A stretch of DNA of 64,000 bases from Thermodesulfobacteriota bacterium (GCA_030578315.1 JAUQQL010000001.1:23869-87868), one strand, 5' to 3'; shown: positions 52,005 through 62,326, counted from the first letter of the stretch. Translations and numbers: made by a program. Notes: generated from the sequence alone by a model not told the origin.

Positions 52005-54245
52005 ATGTCTAAAATTATTTGTTCTGCAGCTATTAGAGGGGCACATAAAATTGTGAATATGGCTTGGGAAAAATACGAAGAAGCGGTAAAAAAGTATGGT
52101 AAAGAGCAAGAGGTAGGTTTTCCTAATACTGCTTATTATTTACCTATTATTTATGCTATTTTAGGTTATCCTGTTAAAAGGTTAGGAGATTGTGGTGAGG
52201 TTTTGGAGGAAGCTAAAAAGCTTCTACCTCCTATTCCGGAAGAAGAAGTTTGGACACCTTATTTAGGTCCAGCTTTAGATGCTGGAATGGCAACATTTTT
52301 TGCAGAAGAGGTTATTGAAGCTATAAGGTATTTAGAGGATCCTGATTTTTATACTAAAACAGAGGACCCACTTAATGGAAATTATTGGTTAGGTGCAGCA
52401 GATGATGTTATTTTTAGAAAAAGAGGAGTAGAGTTTGTGGACGGTACTGCACCTGGTTTTGCTGCTATTTTAGGAGCTCCTATTGCTGAAACTAGAGAAA
52501 AAGCTAGAGAATTAGCTGTAAAATTAGCCAATGAACTAAGAGAAAAAACTCTTTATGTATTTATGCATGACCAAACTAATGGAATTTATATGCCAGAGCT
52601 TTTAAGGGAAGCTGGTGTTCAGCTTGGTTGGAATGTTCGTTTAATTCCTTTTGGTCCTACTTATACTTCGGTAGTTTTTGCTATTGGCTTTGCTTGTAGA
52701 GTTGCTATGGCATTTGGTGGAATTAAACCTGGAGACTATATGGGTAATCTTCTTTACAATAGAGATAGAACTTATGCTTTTGCTATGCCTTTTGGTCCAG
52801 TATCAGACGAATGGTATGCTAATGCTGCAGGTGCTATAAACTGGGGATTTCCTACTATTTCTGACTGGGATATTCCAGAGATAAAGCCTTATGGTATTTG
52901 TATGTACGAACATGTTGTATCTAAAGTTCCTTATGAAGAGATTGTAGACCGTGCAGTAGAAGTAAGAGGTCTTAAGGTTACAGCTGTAAAGTTAGATATT
53001 CCTGTTTCTTATGCTCCAGCGTTTGAAGGTGAAAGAATAAGGAAAGAAGACCTTTATTTGGAGTGTGGAGGAGGTAGGACTATAGGAGTTGAGCTTCTTG
53101 TTTCTAAACCTTTGGATGAGGTAGAAGATGGTAAGATTGAGGTGATTGGACCTGATATTGATGAATTACCTAAACTTGGTTTTCAAGGTCCTCCTTATAG
53201 AGTGCCTTTAGCTATTTTAGTAAAAGTTGCTGGTGCAAGAATGCAAGAAGACTTTGAGCCTATTCTTGAAAGACAATTTCATCATTTAATTAATTATGCT
53301 CAAGGTGTAATGCATGTTGGACAGAGAAATATTATGTGGATAAGAATTGGTAAGCAAGCAGCTGAAAAAGGATTTTTATTTAAACATATTGGAAAAATTC
53401 TTTATGCTAAATTAAGACAAGAATTTAGTGCTATTGTAGACAAATGTGAAGTTACTATTTATACAGATGAAGGAAAAGCTAAAGAGATATTGGAAATGGC
53501 TAAAGAAATTTATGCTAAAAGAGATGCTCGTTTGGCAGGACTTACTGATGAAGATGTAGATACTTATTACACTTGTACATTATGTCAAAGTTTTGCTCCC
53601 AGTCATGTATGTATAGTTACTCCTGAGAGAATGGGGCTTTGTGGTGCTTACAGCTGGCTTGATGCTAAAGCTTATTATGAATTAAATCCTGCTGGTCCTA
53701 ATCAGCCCATTCTTAAAGGTCAATTACTTGATGAAACCTATGGAAAGTTTGAAGGTACAGAAGAAGCGGTTAAGAAGTTTTCTGGTGGAAAGGTGCAAAG
53801 TGTTTCACTTTACAGTATTTTGGTAGATCCTATGACTTCTTGCGGATGTTTTGAATGTATAGCTGCCATTTTACCTTCTATCAATGGAATTATGATAGTT
53901 CATAGAGATTATACGGGAATGACTCCTACTGGAATGAAATTTACCACCATGGCTGGAATGGTAGGTGGAGGTCAGGTAACTCCTGGATTTGTGGGGATTG
54001 CTAAACTTTATATTGCTTCCAGAAAGTTTTTGAAAGCTGAAGGTGGGCTTTTAAGAGTGGTATGGATGCCTAAATCTCTTAAAGAAGAGATTAAAGATAA
54101 ATTGATAGAGAGAGCTAAAGAGCTTGGAGTGCCTGATTTGTTAGATAAAATTGCAGACGAAACTACAGCTAATACTGAAGAAGAATTAGCTGAATGGATT
54201 AAGAAAGTAAACCATCCAGTTTTGAATTTACCTCCTTTAATGTAA
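52005..54245 (+). CDS. acsB: Acetyl-CoA synthase catalytic subunit (AcsB/CdhC)
   Basis: YYTCTLCQSFAPSHVCIVTPERMGLCGAYSWLDAKA, DPMTSCGCFECIAAILP, DYTGMTPTGMKFTTMAGMVGGG. Confidence 0.97.
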   Translation: MSKIICSAAIRGAHKIVNMAWEKYEEAVKKYGKEQEVGFPNTAYYLPIIYAILGYPVKRLGDCGEVLEEAKKLLPPIPEEEVWTPYLGPALDAGMATFFAEEVIEAIRYLEDPDFYTKTEDPLNGNYWLGAADDVIFRKRGVEFVDGTAPGFAAILGAPIAETREKARELAVKLANELREKTLYVFMHDQTNGIYMPELLREAGVQLGWNVRLIPFGPTYTSVVFAIGFACRVAMAFGGIKPGDYMGNLLYNRDRTYAFAMPFGPVSDEWYANAAGAINWGFPTISDWDIPEIKPYGICMYEHVVSKVPYEEIVDRAVEVRGLKVTAVKLDIPVSYAPAFEGERIRKEDLYLECGGGRTIGVELLVSKPLDEVEDGKIEVIGPDIDELPKLGFQGPPYRVPLAILVKVAGARMQEDFEPILERQFHHLINYAQGVMHVGQRNIMWIRIGKQAAEKGFLFKHIGKILYAKLRQEFSAIVDKCEVTIYTDEGKAKEILEMAKEIYAKRDARLAGLTDEDVDTYYTCTLCQSFAPSHVCIVTPERMGLCGAYSWLDAKAYYELNPAGPNQPILKGQLLDETYGKFEGTEEAVKKFSGGKVQSVSLYSILVDPMTSCGCFECIAAILPSINGIMIVHRDYTGMTPTGMKFTTMAGMVGGGQVTPGFVGIAKLYIASRKFLKAEGGLLRVVWMPKSLKEEIKDKLIERAKELGVPDLLDKIADETTANTEEELAEWIKKVNHPVLNLPPLM

Positions 54246-54286
54246 GAAGTAAAAAATTAAAAAAAATTACTTAGGAGGAGAAGTCA

Positions 54287-55648
54287 ATGGGACTTACAGG
54301 AATTCAAATAATGCAAAAACTTCCCAAAACTAACTGTGGAGATTGTGGTTTTCCTACTTGTTTAGCTTTTGCTATGAAAGTAGCTACAGGGGAAGTTGAA
54401 ATTGGGAAGTGTCCTCATGTAGATCCAGCTGTAAAAGAAGAAATTGAGGAGGCTTCTGCTCCTCCTATTAGAACTGTAAAGTTAGGAGGAGGGGAAAATG
54501 TTTACAAACTAGGGGGAGAAACTGTTCTTTTTAGACATGACAAAAGATTTGAAAATCCTCCTCTTATGGGAACTTTCATTGCAACCAATATGAATGATGC
54601 TGAAATAGAAAGAAGGATTGAGCTTTATAAAAAATTTCAGTGGGAAAGAGTAGGAGTTAAACTTTTTCCTGATGTGATCTTTATTGAAGACAAAGGTGAT
54701 GGAGTAAAATTTGTAGAGTTAGTTAAGAAAGCAAGAAAAGAGATTCCTTGGGTAGCTATTGTTTTAAGTTCTTCTAATGTAGATACTTTAAAGGCAGCTA
54801 TTACAGAATGTGGCGATTTTAAACCTCTTATTTATGGAGCTAATGCTTCCAATTTAGAAGCACTCTGTAGTTTAGCTTTAGAAACTAAAACTCCTTTAAC
54901 TGTAGTAGGAGATAGTCTTGGAGAAGTGGTTAAGCTTTCTGAGGAGGCAATAAAAAAAGGGTTGAAGGACTTAGTTTTAGACACAGGAGCTAAAAGTGTA
55001 AAAGAACTTTTTGAAGACTTGGTAATTGTTCGTAGAGCTTCTATTAAAAAAAGATTTAGACCTCTTGGATTTCCGGTTATAACTTTTACTTACAGGTATG
55101 CTTCGTCTTTAGACCTTGAAGCAGTGTTAGCTGGTTTACTGATTGCCAAATACGCTAGTGTAATTATTCTTTCGGACTTAACAGCAGATACTCTTTACAA
55201 CCTTATGGTAGAAAAGATGAATATTTACACCGATCCTCAGAAACCTTTAGTAGTTGAAGAAGGTATTTATCCTATTAATGGTCCTGACGAGAATGCTTTA
55301 GTGGCTATTACTTGTAACTTTGCTTTAACCTATTTTATAGTAAATGGAGAAATTGAAGGTAGTAGAGTTCCTACTTGGCTTCTGATTAAAAATACTGATG
55401 GACTTTCTGTTCTTACAGCTTGGGCAGCAGGTAAGTTTACGGCTGATGGTATAGCGGAATTTGTTAAGAAATGCGGTATAGCAGATAAAGTAAAGCATAG
55501 AAAACTTATTATTCCTGGATATCTTGCAGGGATGAAGGGAGAATTAGAGGATGAACTTTCGGGCTGGGAAATTATTGTAGGACCGAGAGAAGCTAGTGGA
55601 ATTCCTGCCTTTTTCAGAAACTTGATAAAGGAGATGGCAGCAGCTTAA
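54287..55648 (+). CDS. acsC: Corrinoid iron-sulfur protein large subunit (AcsC/CdhE)
   Basis: N-term LPKTNCGDCGFPTCLAFAMKVATGEVEIGKCPH cluster motif; C-terminal corrinoid domain. Confidence 0.95.
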   Translation: MGLTGIQIMQKLPKTNCGDCGFPTCLAFAMKVATGEVEIGKCPHVDPAVKEEIEEASAPPIRTVKLGGGENVYKLGGETVLFRHDKRFENPPLMGTFIATNMNDAEIERRIELYKKFQWERVGVKLFPDVIFIEDKGDGVKFVELVKKARKEIPWVAIVLSSSNVDTLKAAITECGDFKPLIYGANASNLEALCSLALETKTPLTVVGDSLGEVVKLSEEAIKKGLKDLVLDTGAKSVKELFEDLVIVRRASIKKRFRPLGFPVITFTYRYASSLDLEAVLAGLLIAKYASVIILSDLTADTLYNLMVEKMNIYTDPQKPLVVEEGIYPINGPDENALVAITCNFALTYFIVNGEIEGSRVPTWLLIKNTDGLSVLTAWAAGKFTADGIAEFVKKCGIADKVKHRKLIIPGYLAGMKGELEDELSGWEIIVGPREASGIPAFFRNLIKEMAAA

Positions 55649-55686
55649 AGTACATAAAAAATTAGAAAACAAGGGGGAGGAAATTT

Positions 55687-56577
55687 ATGAGTCAAACTGT
55701 AGTGTGTATTGCAGAAAGTATTAACATAATGTCTAAAAAAATTGGAACAGCTATGAAGCAAAGAGACCCTGGTCCTATTCAAGAAATGGCTAAGGAAGAA
55801 ACAAGGTTGGGAGCAGATTATTTAGATTTAAATATTGGTCCTGCTAAAAAAGATGGGCCAGAACTTGCACCCTGGATTGTAAGGGTAGTAGAAGAGGTAG
55901 TGGATACTCCTATTTCTTTAGATACTACGAATCCTGATGCTATGATTCCAGGTATTAGAGCCTCTAAAAATCCCCAAAAAGCTCTTATAAATTCTATTTC
56001 TTTAGAAAGAGTAGATAAACTAGGTCCTTTTGCTGCGGAAGTTGGCTGTGATGTAGTAGCTCTTCTTTGGGGACCTCAAGGTCTTCCAAGGGATGCTAAT
56101 GAAAGAGCTTCCATTGCTGTAGATCTTATTATGAAACTTAATGAATATGGAATACCAAACGAAAAAATTTGGGTTGATCCTATTGTTACTCCTATTACTC
56201 TTGGAGCTCAACAAATTCTAGAACTTCTTACTTTTTTCTCTATGCTTCAAGACATTGCTCCTGGTGCTAAGAGTACTGTAGGACTTTCTAATGTTTCTAA
56301 CGGAGTAAGACCTGAGCTTAGGCCTTATCTTAATAGAGTAATGCTTATGATGCTTATGAAGTATAATATCTATTCTGCTATAGTGGATGTTTATGACCAG
56401 GAATTAGTAGAAATTGCTAAAGGGAAACACCCAGATTGGGTTGCTTTAACTCATAGGATTATGGATGGAGATGAGCCAGATCCTAAGACTCTTTCTCCTA
56501 AAGAACTAGAGATATATAAAACAGTTAGAGTTTTAATGGGTAAAACTATTTTCTCTGAATCCTGGTTACAAATTTAA
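55687..56577 (+). CDS. acsE: Methyl-THF:corrinoid iron-sulfur protein methyltransferase
   Basis: GADYLDLNIGPAKKDGPEL, TPISLDTTNPDAMIPGIR, GLSNVSNGVRPELRPYLNRV. Confidence 0.95.
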   Translation: MSQTVVCIAESINIMSKKIGTAMKQRDPGPIQEMAKEETRLGADYLDLNIGPAKKDGPELAPWIVRVVEEVVDTPISLDTTNPDAMIPGIRASKNPQKALINSISLERVDKLGPFAAEVGCDVVALLWGPQGLPRDANERASIAVDLIMKLNEYGIPNEKIWVDPIVTPITLGAQQILELLTFFSMLQDIAPGAKSTVGLSNVSNGVRPELRPYLNRVMLMMLMKYNIYSAIVDVYDQELVEIAKGKHPDWVALTHRIMDGDEPDPKTLSPKELEIYKTVRVLMGKTIFSESWLQI

Positions 56578-56613
56578 AAAAGGTTTTAAAAAGTTTAAAA
56601 ATAAACAAAATTT

Positions 56614-56654
56614 AACCCCCCTTAGAAGTTTATTCAAAAGATCTAAGGGGGGTT
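56614..56654. terminator. Bidirectional terminator-like hairpin between convergent acsE and mnmA, overlapping mnmA 3' coding end
   Basis: AACCCCCCTTAGA(56614-56626)/TCTAAGGGGGGTT(56642-56654), 13 bp perfect stem, 15 nt loop containing the mnmA stop. Confidence 0.85.
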
Positions 56655-57664
56655 CTTAAAATAACTCCTCCTCCTAAAAGATAATTTTTTTCGTAAAAAG
56701 TGCAGATTTGGCCTGGTGTAGCTCCCCAGACAGGTTTTTCAAATAAAATTTTATAGTAATTTTTTTCTTTTTTAATTTCTTTTACAGGAACAGGCTCACT
56801 TTTATATCTTATTTGAGCCTCAGGTTTTTCCCAAAGTTCTAAAGGTAAGTGTAAGTTTAAATTTTTTAAAATTAGTTCTTCTGTATATAGTTCTTCTTTT
56901 TCTCCGAGGATAATTTTGTTTTCTTTGGGGTCTAGTTCTAATATATAAACAGGTTTTCCTAAAGAGAGGTTTAGTCCTTTTCTTTGTCCAATAGTAAAAA
57001 ATTGGATACCAGGGTGTTTTCCTACTATTTTATTTTTATAAATCACAGGTCCTTCTTTGTAGGGTAAATAACATTTTAAGAATTCTTTAAGAGAAACTTT
57101 TCTAAGAAAACAAATATCTTGAGATTCTTTTTTTTCTATAAAAGGTAAATTTAAGTCTTGGGCTATTTTATAAACTTCTTCTTTTTTAAAATTTCCTAGT
57201 GGAAGTACAAGATGAGGTAAAACTTTTTTTTCAATTAAAGAAAGAAAGTAGGTTTGGTCTTTTTTAAAATCTTTAGGTTTAGATAAAAGAATATGTCCTT
57301 TATATTCGGAAACTTGGGCATAGTGTCCTGTAGCTAAATAAGGAGTTTTTAAGTTTTGAAGTGCATAAGAGTAAAGAAATCCAAATTTAATTTCTTTATT
57401 ACACCAGGCACAAGGATTAGGAGTTTCTCCTTTTTTGTAAGAGTTTACAAAATTTTTTATTATTTTTTCTGTAAATATATTTCTTAAATCTAAAAACGTA
57501 TGAGAAATTTTTAAAAAGTTTACTATTTGGGAAAGGTTTTCAAAATCTTGATTATTAAAAAGATAAAGAGTTATTCCTATGATATTATAACCTTGAGTTT
57601 TTAAAATATAGGCTGAAAGAGCACTATCTATGCCTCCACTTAAAGCTACAACTATTTTTTTCAT
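56630..57664 (-). CDS. mnmA: tRNA-specific 2-thiouridylase
   Basis: VVALSGGIDSALSAYILKTQGYNIIGITL, NPCAWCNKEIKFG, ATGHYAQV, SQDICFL, GQRKGLNLS. Confidence 0.95.
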   Translation of the reverse strand: MKKIVVALSGGIDSALSAYILKTQGYNIIGITLYLFNNQDFENLSQIVNFLKISHTFLDLRNIFTEKIIKNFVNSYKKGETPNPCAWCNKEIKFGFLYSYALQNLKTPYLATGHYAQVSEYKGHILLSKPKDFKKDQTYFLSLIEKKVLPHLVLPLGNFKKEEVYKIAQDLNLPFIEKKESQDICFLRKVSLKEFLKCYLPYKEGPVIYKNKIVGKHPGIQFFTIGQRKGLNLSLGKPVYILELDPKENKIILGEKEELYTEELILKNLNLHLPLELWEKPEAQIRYKSEPVPVKEIKKEKNYYKILFEKPVWGATPGQICTFYEKNYLLGGGVILRTPLRSFE

Positions 57665-57750
57665 TGGAAAACCACTTTCTAAATTTAAAAATTAAGATTA
57701 AAATTTAACATAACTTTAATTTTTTTTTAAAGTAAACTGTTTTTAAAATT

Positions 57751-59538
57751 ATGTATAAGAACTCATCAGAGCGAATGATAGAAACTGAAACAGTTAAGAA
57801 GAATCTTATAGAAAAATTTACGAAAACTTCTTATAAAGTTTTAGCAGACAAGGCTAAACTTCCGGAAGAAACAGTAAAAGAGGTTGAAAGTAAGCTTAAG
57901 AATGCGGGAATAAAAATTTATAAAGGATTACAAAGAATAGATAAGGGAAGATTAGGAATTCCTGTTTATATTAGTTTATACGACTTAGAAGGAAAGAAAG
58001 TTACTGGAAATTATAAACAGATGGGGAAAGGAGCTACTGAAACTTTAGCTCAAGCAAGTGCTTTAATGGAGTTAGTAGAAAGATTTTCTCTTTTTTCCTA
58101 TATTTCTCAAGTTATTAAAAAGGGAGTTTTTTCTTCTTTTGATAAGCTTGGGTCTCGAGCTATAGATTTTTCTTTATTTTTACAATCGGTAGAAGATACA
58201 GAAGATGCTGAAAGTAAAAAAATAGCTTATAGATACTTAAAAAAAGTTCCCTTTTATTTTGTTCCAGCTTTAGAATTTAGAACTAAGGAAGTTAAGTGGC
58301 TTCCTTTTCACTGGTTTTGGGTTTTATACGAATATAACGGTTCAGCAGGAGGTAATACTTATTTAGAGGCTTCTGTTCAGGCTGTGTGTGAATTAATTGA
58401 AAGGCATACTAACGCTTTATCAATAAAAAGTTCCGGATTAATGCCTGCAATAAGAAGAGAATCTATAAAAGGTGAAGCTGATGAACTTTTGAAGTGTTAT
58501 GAAAGATTAGGAATTCAAGTTTGGATAAGAGACATGACTTTTGGTATGCCGGTTCCTACAGTTGCAGTTATGGCTATGGATCCTTCAACTTATCCAGAAA
58601 GAAGTGAAATTGTATATACAGCTGGAACGGCAACTAGTCCTCAGAGAGCTTTAATAAGAGCTTTAACTGAAGTTGCTCAACTAGCAGGAGATTTTGATAC
58701 TCAGGGTAAATACTTAGAAAGTGGTCTTCCCAAATTTAAAACTTTAGAGGAAGCTAAAAAAGTAGTAGAATATTCAAAAGAAATAAGTTTAGAAGACTTA
58801 CCTAGTCTTTATTCTGAAGACCATAAAGAAGAATTAGAAAGTTTAAGCATTAAGTTAAAGGATTTAGGTTTTGAGGTATATCTTATAGATATTACTCATG
58901 AAATTTTAAATATTCCTACAGTTTACGCTATAATTCCTGGTATTCTTTTTAGGGAAAGAACAAAAATTTCATATCTTTATCAATTGGTAAGAACTTTAAG
59001 TTTGTACTTAAATGTAGAAGAAAGAAAAAAAATTTTAGAGGAACTTATAGAAGAAATTGAAGATAGATACTATCTTTGGGCCTACTTAGGAAATACTTAT
59101 AAAGAAATGGGAAAAACAGAAGAAGCTATTTTGTGTTATGAAAAAGCTTTACAGTTTGTTTTACCTAAATCGGATGAGGTAGCTATTTTGACTCATTTAG
59201 CAGATTTATACTTAAAAAAAGAAAATTTTATGAAGGTTATTGAAATAATTGAAAAGGCTTTAGAAATAGAGGAAATTCCAGAATTATACAATCTTTTAGG
59301 TAGGGCCCTTTACAAATTAGGTAATTATAGAGATGCAATGGAGGTGTTTTTAAAAGCTACGGAGCTTAATCCTTTTTCTGCAATTGATTATGCTAATGTA
59401 GGGTATTGCTTAAAAGCCTTAAATTTTATTCCTCCTGCTATAATTTTTTTTAGAAAAGCTTTGGCTTTAGACCCTGAATTAGAGGCAGCAAGAAGAGCGT
59501 TAGAGTGGTGCGAAAATATTTTAAATACTAAAAACTGA
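57751..59538 (+). CDS. YcaO-domain protein with C-terminal TPR repeats
   Basis: MGKGATETLAQASALMELVERFS, EASVQAVCELIERHTNAL, PQRALIRALTEVAQLAGDF; C-term AYLGNTYKEMGKTEEAILCYEKAL and similar TPRs. Confidence 0.88.
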   Translation: MYKNSSERMIETETVKKNLIEKFTKTSYKVLADKAKLPEETVKEVESKLKNAGIKIYKGLQRIDKGRLGIPVYISLYDLEGKKVTGNYKQMGKGATETLAQASALMELVERFSLFSYISQVIKKGVFSSFDKLGSRAIDFSLFLQSVEDTEDAESKKIAYRYLKKVPFYFVPALEFRTKEVKWLPFHWFWVLYEYNGSAGGNTYLEASVQAVCELIERHTNALSIKSSGLMPAIRRESIKGEADELLKCYERLGIQVWIRDMTFGMPVPTVAVMAMDPSTYPERSEIVYTAGTATSPQRALIRALTEVAQLAGDFDTQGKYLESGLPKFKTLEEAKKVVEYSKEISLEDLPSLYSEDHKEELESLSIKLKDLGFEVYLIDITHEILNIPTVYAIIPGILFRERTKISYLYQLVRTLSLYLNVEERKKILEELIEEIEDRYYLWAYLGNTYKEMGKTEEAILCYEKALQFVLPKSDEVAILTHLADLYLKKENFMKVIEIIEKALEIEEIPELYNLLGRALYKLGNYRDAMEVFLKATELNPFSAIDYANVGYCLKALNFIPPAIIFFRKALALDPELEAARRALEWCENILNTKN

Positions 59539-59557
59539 ATAGGAGGTTAGATAATAA

Positions 59558-59983
59558 ATGTATAAAAAAGAGGGTTTGTATTTAAAGTTTCCTCCAGAAG
59601 TAGTAGACAAACCCATTGTTTACAAGTTGGTAAAAGACTATGATTTAATTTTTAACATTTTAAAAGCTTTTATCACTCCTGGTAAAGAAGGCATTATGAT
59701 TTTAGAAATTGAGGGGGCTCAGGAAAATTTAAACAAGGGTTTAAAGTATTTAAGAGAAATAGGAGTTGAAGTTAGTCCTTTAAGTCAGAGAATTGTTAAA
59801 AATGAAGAACTGTGTATTCACTGTGGTTCTTGCACAGCTGTTTGTCCTACAGGAGCTCTTTATATAGATAGAACAATTTTTAAAGTAATTTATAATCCAG
59901 AAAAATGTACAGCTTGTGAATTTTGTGTAAGTGTATGTATAACTAAGGCTATGGAAGTTCATATTGAAAGTGAGGCTGCTTAA
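59558..59983 (+). CDS. NIL-domain 2x[4Fe-4S] ferredoxin-like protein
   Basis: N-terminal LKFPPEVVDKPIVYKLVKDYDLIFNILKAFITPGKEGIMILEIEG (NIL-like) plus CIHCGSCTAVCPTGAL and CTACEFCVSVCITKAM. Confidence 0.87.
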   Translation: MYKKEGLYLKFPPEVVDKPIVYKLVKDYDLIFNILKAFITPGKEGIMILEIEGAQENLNKGLKYLREIGVEVSPLSQRIVKNEELCIHCGSCTAVCPTGALYIDRTIFKVIYNPEKCTACEFCVSVCITKAMEVHIESEAA

Positions 59984-60059
59984 GTTTTTGAGGTTTATTA
60001 AAAGGAATTTTCAAATAGTCTCCTTGAATTTTTTGCAAAATACATTTTAATTAGAACAG

Positions 60060-61151
60060 ATGGCTAAGCTTGACCCTTTTTTTAAGTTAATGATAGAAAC
60101 TGGTGCTTCAGATTTACATCTTTCAACAGGTAATCCTCCACTTTTAAGGATTCACGGAGATTTACAAAGAGTTAAATATAAAGTTTTAGAAGATGAAGAA
60201 TTGAGGGAAATGCTTTATGAAGTAGCTCCAGAAGAAGTAATAAAGAAGTTTGAAGAAGAAGGCGAAGTAGATTTTGGTTTAGAAATTCCTGGTTTAGCCA
60301 GGTTCAGAGTAAATTATTATAAACAAAGAAAAGGAGTTGCAGCAGCTTTTAGATTAATTCCTAATAAAATTAAAACTATTGAGGAGTTAGGATTACCTTC
60401 TCTTCTTAATAAGCTAGCCCTTCTTCCTCGTGGTTTAGTTTTAGTAACTGGACCTACTGGGTCAGGAAAGTCAACCACTTTGGCTGCCATAATTGACTAC
60501 GCTAATCGTACCCGTTATGACCACATAATTACTATTGAAGATCCTATTGAATTTGTACACGAGTCGAGAAACTGTCTAGTTAATCAAAGAGAACTGGGAA
60601 CCCATACTAAAAGTTTTGCTAATGCTTTAAGAGCTGCTTTAAGAGAAGACCCTGATATAATTTTAGTAGGAGAGATGAGGGACTTAGAAACCATATCTTT
60701 AGCAATAGAGGCTTCTCTTACAGGGCATTTAGTGTTTTCTACTTTACACACTATTTCTGCAGCTAAAACTATAGACAGAATTATAGAAGTATTCCCTCCT
60801 GCCCAACAGGCTCAAGTAAGAAGCTCCTTATCAGATGCTATAAGAGCAGTTATATCTCAGACTATGTTTAAGAGAATAGACAGACCTGGAAGAATAGTTG
60901 CTGTAGAAATAATGATAGCAACACCTGCTATAAGAAATCTTATTAGAGAGAACAAAACCCATCAAATTCCTTCTATGATTCAAACAGGTAGAAAATATGG
61001 AATGATATCTTTAGATGATTGCATTATGGACTATTTACAGAAGGGATGGATTAGTCCTGAGGAAGCTTTTATTAAGGCTATAGATAAAACAAGATTTTTA
61101 CCTTTTATTAAGGATAAGGAACTTGCTGACTTTACAGAAATACCAGGTTAA
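60060..61151 (+). CDS. pilT: Twitching motility ATPase PilT
   Basis: GASDLHLSTGNPPLLRIHGDL, VTGPTGSGKSTTLAAIIDYAN, HIITIEDPIEFVH, FANALRAALREDPDIILVGEMRDLETI. Confidence 0.96.
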   Translation: MAKLDPFFKLMIETGASDLHLSTGNPPLLRIHGDLQRVKYKVLEDEELREMLYEVAPEEVIKKFEEEGEVDFGLEIPGLARFRVNYYKQRKGVAAAFRLIPNKIKTIEELGLPSLLNKLALLPRGLVLVTGPTGSGKSTTLAAIIDYANRTRYDHIITIEDPIEFVHESRNCLVNQRELGTHTKSFANALRAALREDPDIILVGEMRDLETISLAIEASLTGHLVFSTLHTISAAKTIDRIIEVFPPAQQAQVRSSLSDAIRAVISQTMFKRIDRPGRIVAVEIMIATPAIRNLIRENKTHQIPSMIQTGRKYGMISLDDCIMDYLQKGWISPEEAFIKAIDKTRFLPFIKDKELADFTEIPG

Positions 61152-61153
61152 GT

Positions 61154-62326
61154 ATGATTACTGAAAGTGAAATTAAAAATTTGATCCAAAAGTTAGCTTT
61201 TTTGGAGCCTGGGATTTCAGATATATTCATTCTTGCAGATTATCCTTTACAAGTTATGGTCTACGGTAAAATAAAATCCATATTTTTACCAGAGTTTCCA
61301 GTTGAGAAGTTAACTCCCTTTCAAACCGAGCAGATAGCTTTTAATATAATAAAGGATAAACCTTATCTTTTTAAAAAATTGATCAAAGACGGGTATATAG
61401 ATTTTTCTTTTGCTTTGGACGACGAAACTAGGTTTAGGGTAAATGTGTTTTCTCGTCAAAGCACTTATAACATAGTGATGAGAAAATTAGAAAGTAAGGT
61501 AAAAACTATAGAAGAACTAGGTCTTCCTGAAGTTTTTTATAAAATAGCTAAGGAAAAATTTGGCATAGTTTTAGTTACAGGAGCTACAGGGCAAGGAAAG
61601 ACCACTACTTTAGCTGCTATTTTACATGAGATAAACAAAAACGAACCTGTCCATATTATTACTTTAGAAGACCCTATAGAATATATTCATAAGCCTATTA
61701 AAGCTACTATTAATCAAAGAGAACTCGGGAGAGACTTTCCTTCTTATGCAGAGGGACTTAGGGCAGCTTTAAGACAAGCTCCTCATGTAATTTTGGTAGG
61801 AGAAATTCGTGACCGTGAAACTATGGAGATAGCCTTAAGAGCAGTAGAAACAGGTCATTTGGTTTTTTCTACTCTTCACACTATAGGAGCTTCTCAAACT
61901 ATCAATAGAATTATAGGATTTTATAATGCTGATGAAGAACACCAAATTAGGTTTAGGCTTTCTACTTCTATAAAGTGGATTATAGGACAAAAGTTACTTC
62001 CTAAAGTAGGAGGAGGAAGGATAGCTATTTTTGATATTCTTTACAACAATTTAAGGGTTAGAGAAATTATTTTAAGTGGAGAAAGTGAAGGAAAAACCTT
62101 TTACGATGCTATGAGTCAAGGTAGTCCTTTCGGAATGCAAACCTTTGACCAGCATATTTTAGAATTGTTTAAAAAAGACTTAATAGAGGAGGAAGTAGCA
62201 CTTTATAACTGTATCAGAAGAGATTTAGTAGGGAGACAATTAGAACTCATTAAAAAACAAAAAGGTAAAGAAGAAGAAGAAGTAGTAGTAGTAAGTTTAG
62301 AACTTGGAAGTAAAGGAGCTCGATGA
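61154..62326 (+). CDS. PilT/PilU-like ATPase
   Basis: VTGATGQGKTTTLAAILHEIN, HIITLEDPIEYIH, GLRAALRQAPHVILVGEIRDRETMEIALRAVETGHLVFSTLHT. Confidence 0.93.
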   Translation: MITESEIKNLIQKLAFLEPGISDIFILADYPLQVMVYGKIKSIFLPEFPVEKLTPFQTEQIAFNIIKDKPYLFKKLIKDGYIDFSFALDDETRFRVNVFSRQSTYNIVMRKLESKVKTIEELGLPEVFYKIAKEKFGIVLVTGATGQGKTTTLAAILHEINKNEPVHIITLEDPIEYIHKPIKATINQRELGRDFPSYAEGLRAALRQAPHVILVGEIRDRETMEIALRAVETGHLVFSTLHTIGASQTINRIIGFYNADEEHQIRFRLSTSIKWIIGQKLLPKVGGGRIAIFDILYNNLRVREIILSGESEGKTFYDAMSQGSPFGMQTFDQHILELFKKDLIEEEVALYNCIRRDLVGRQLELIKKQKGKEEEEVVVVSLELGSKGAR

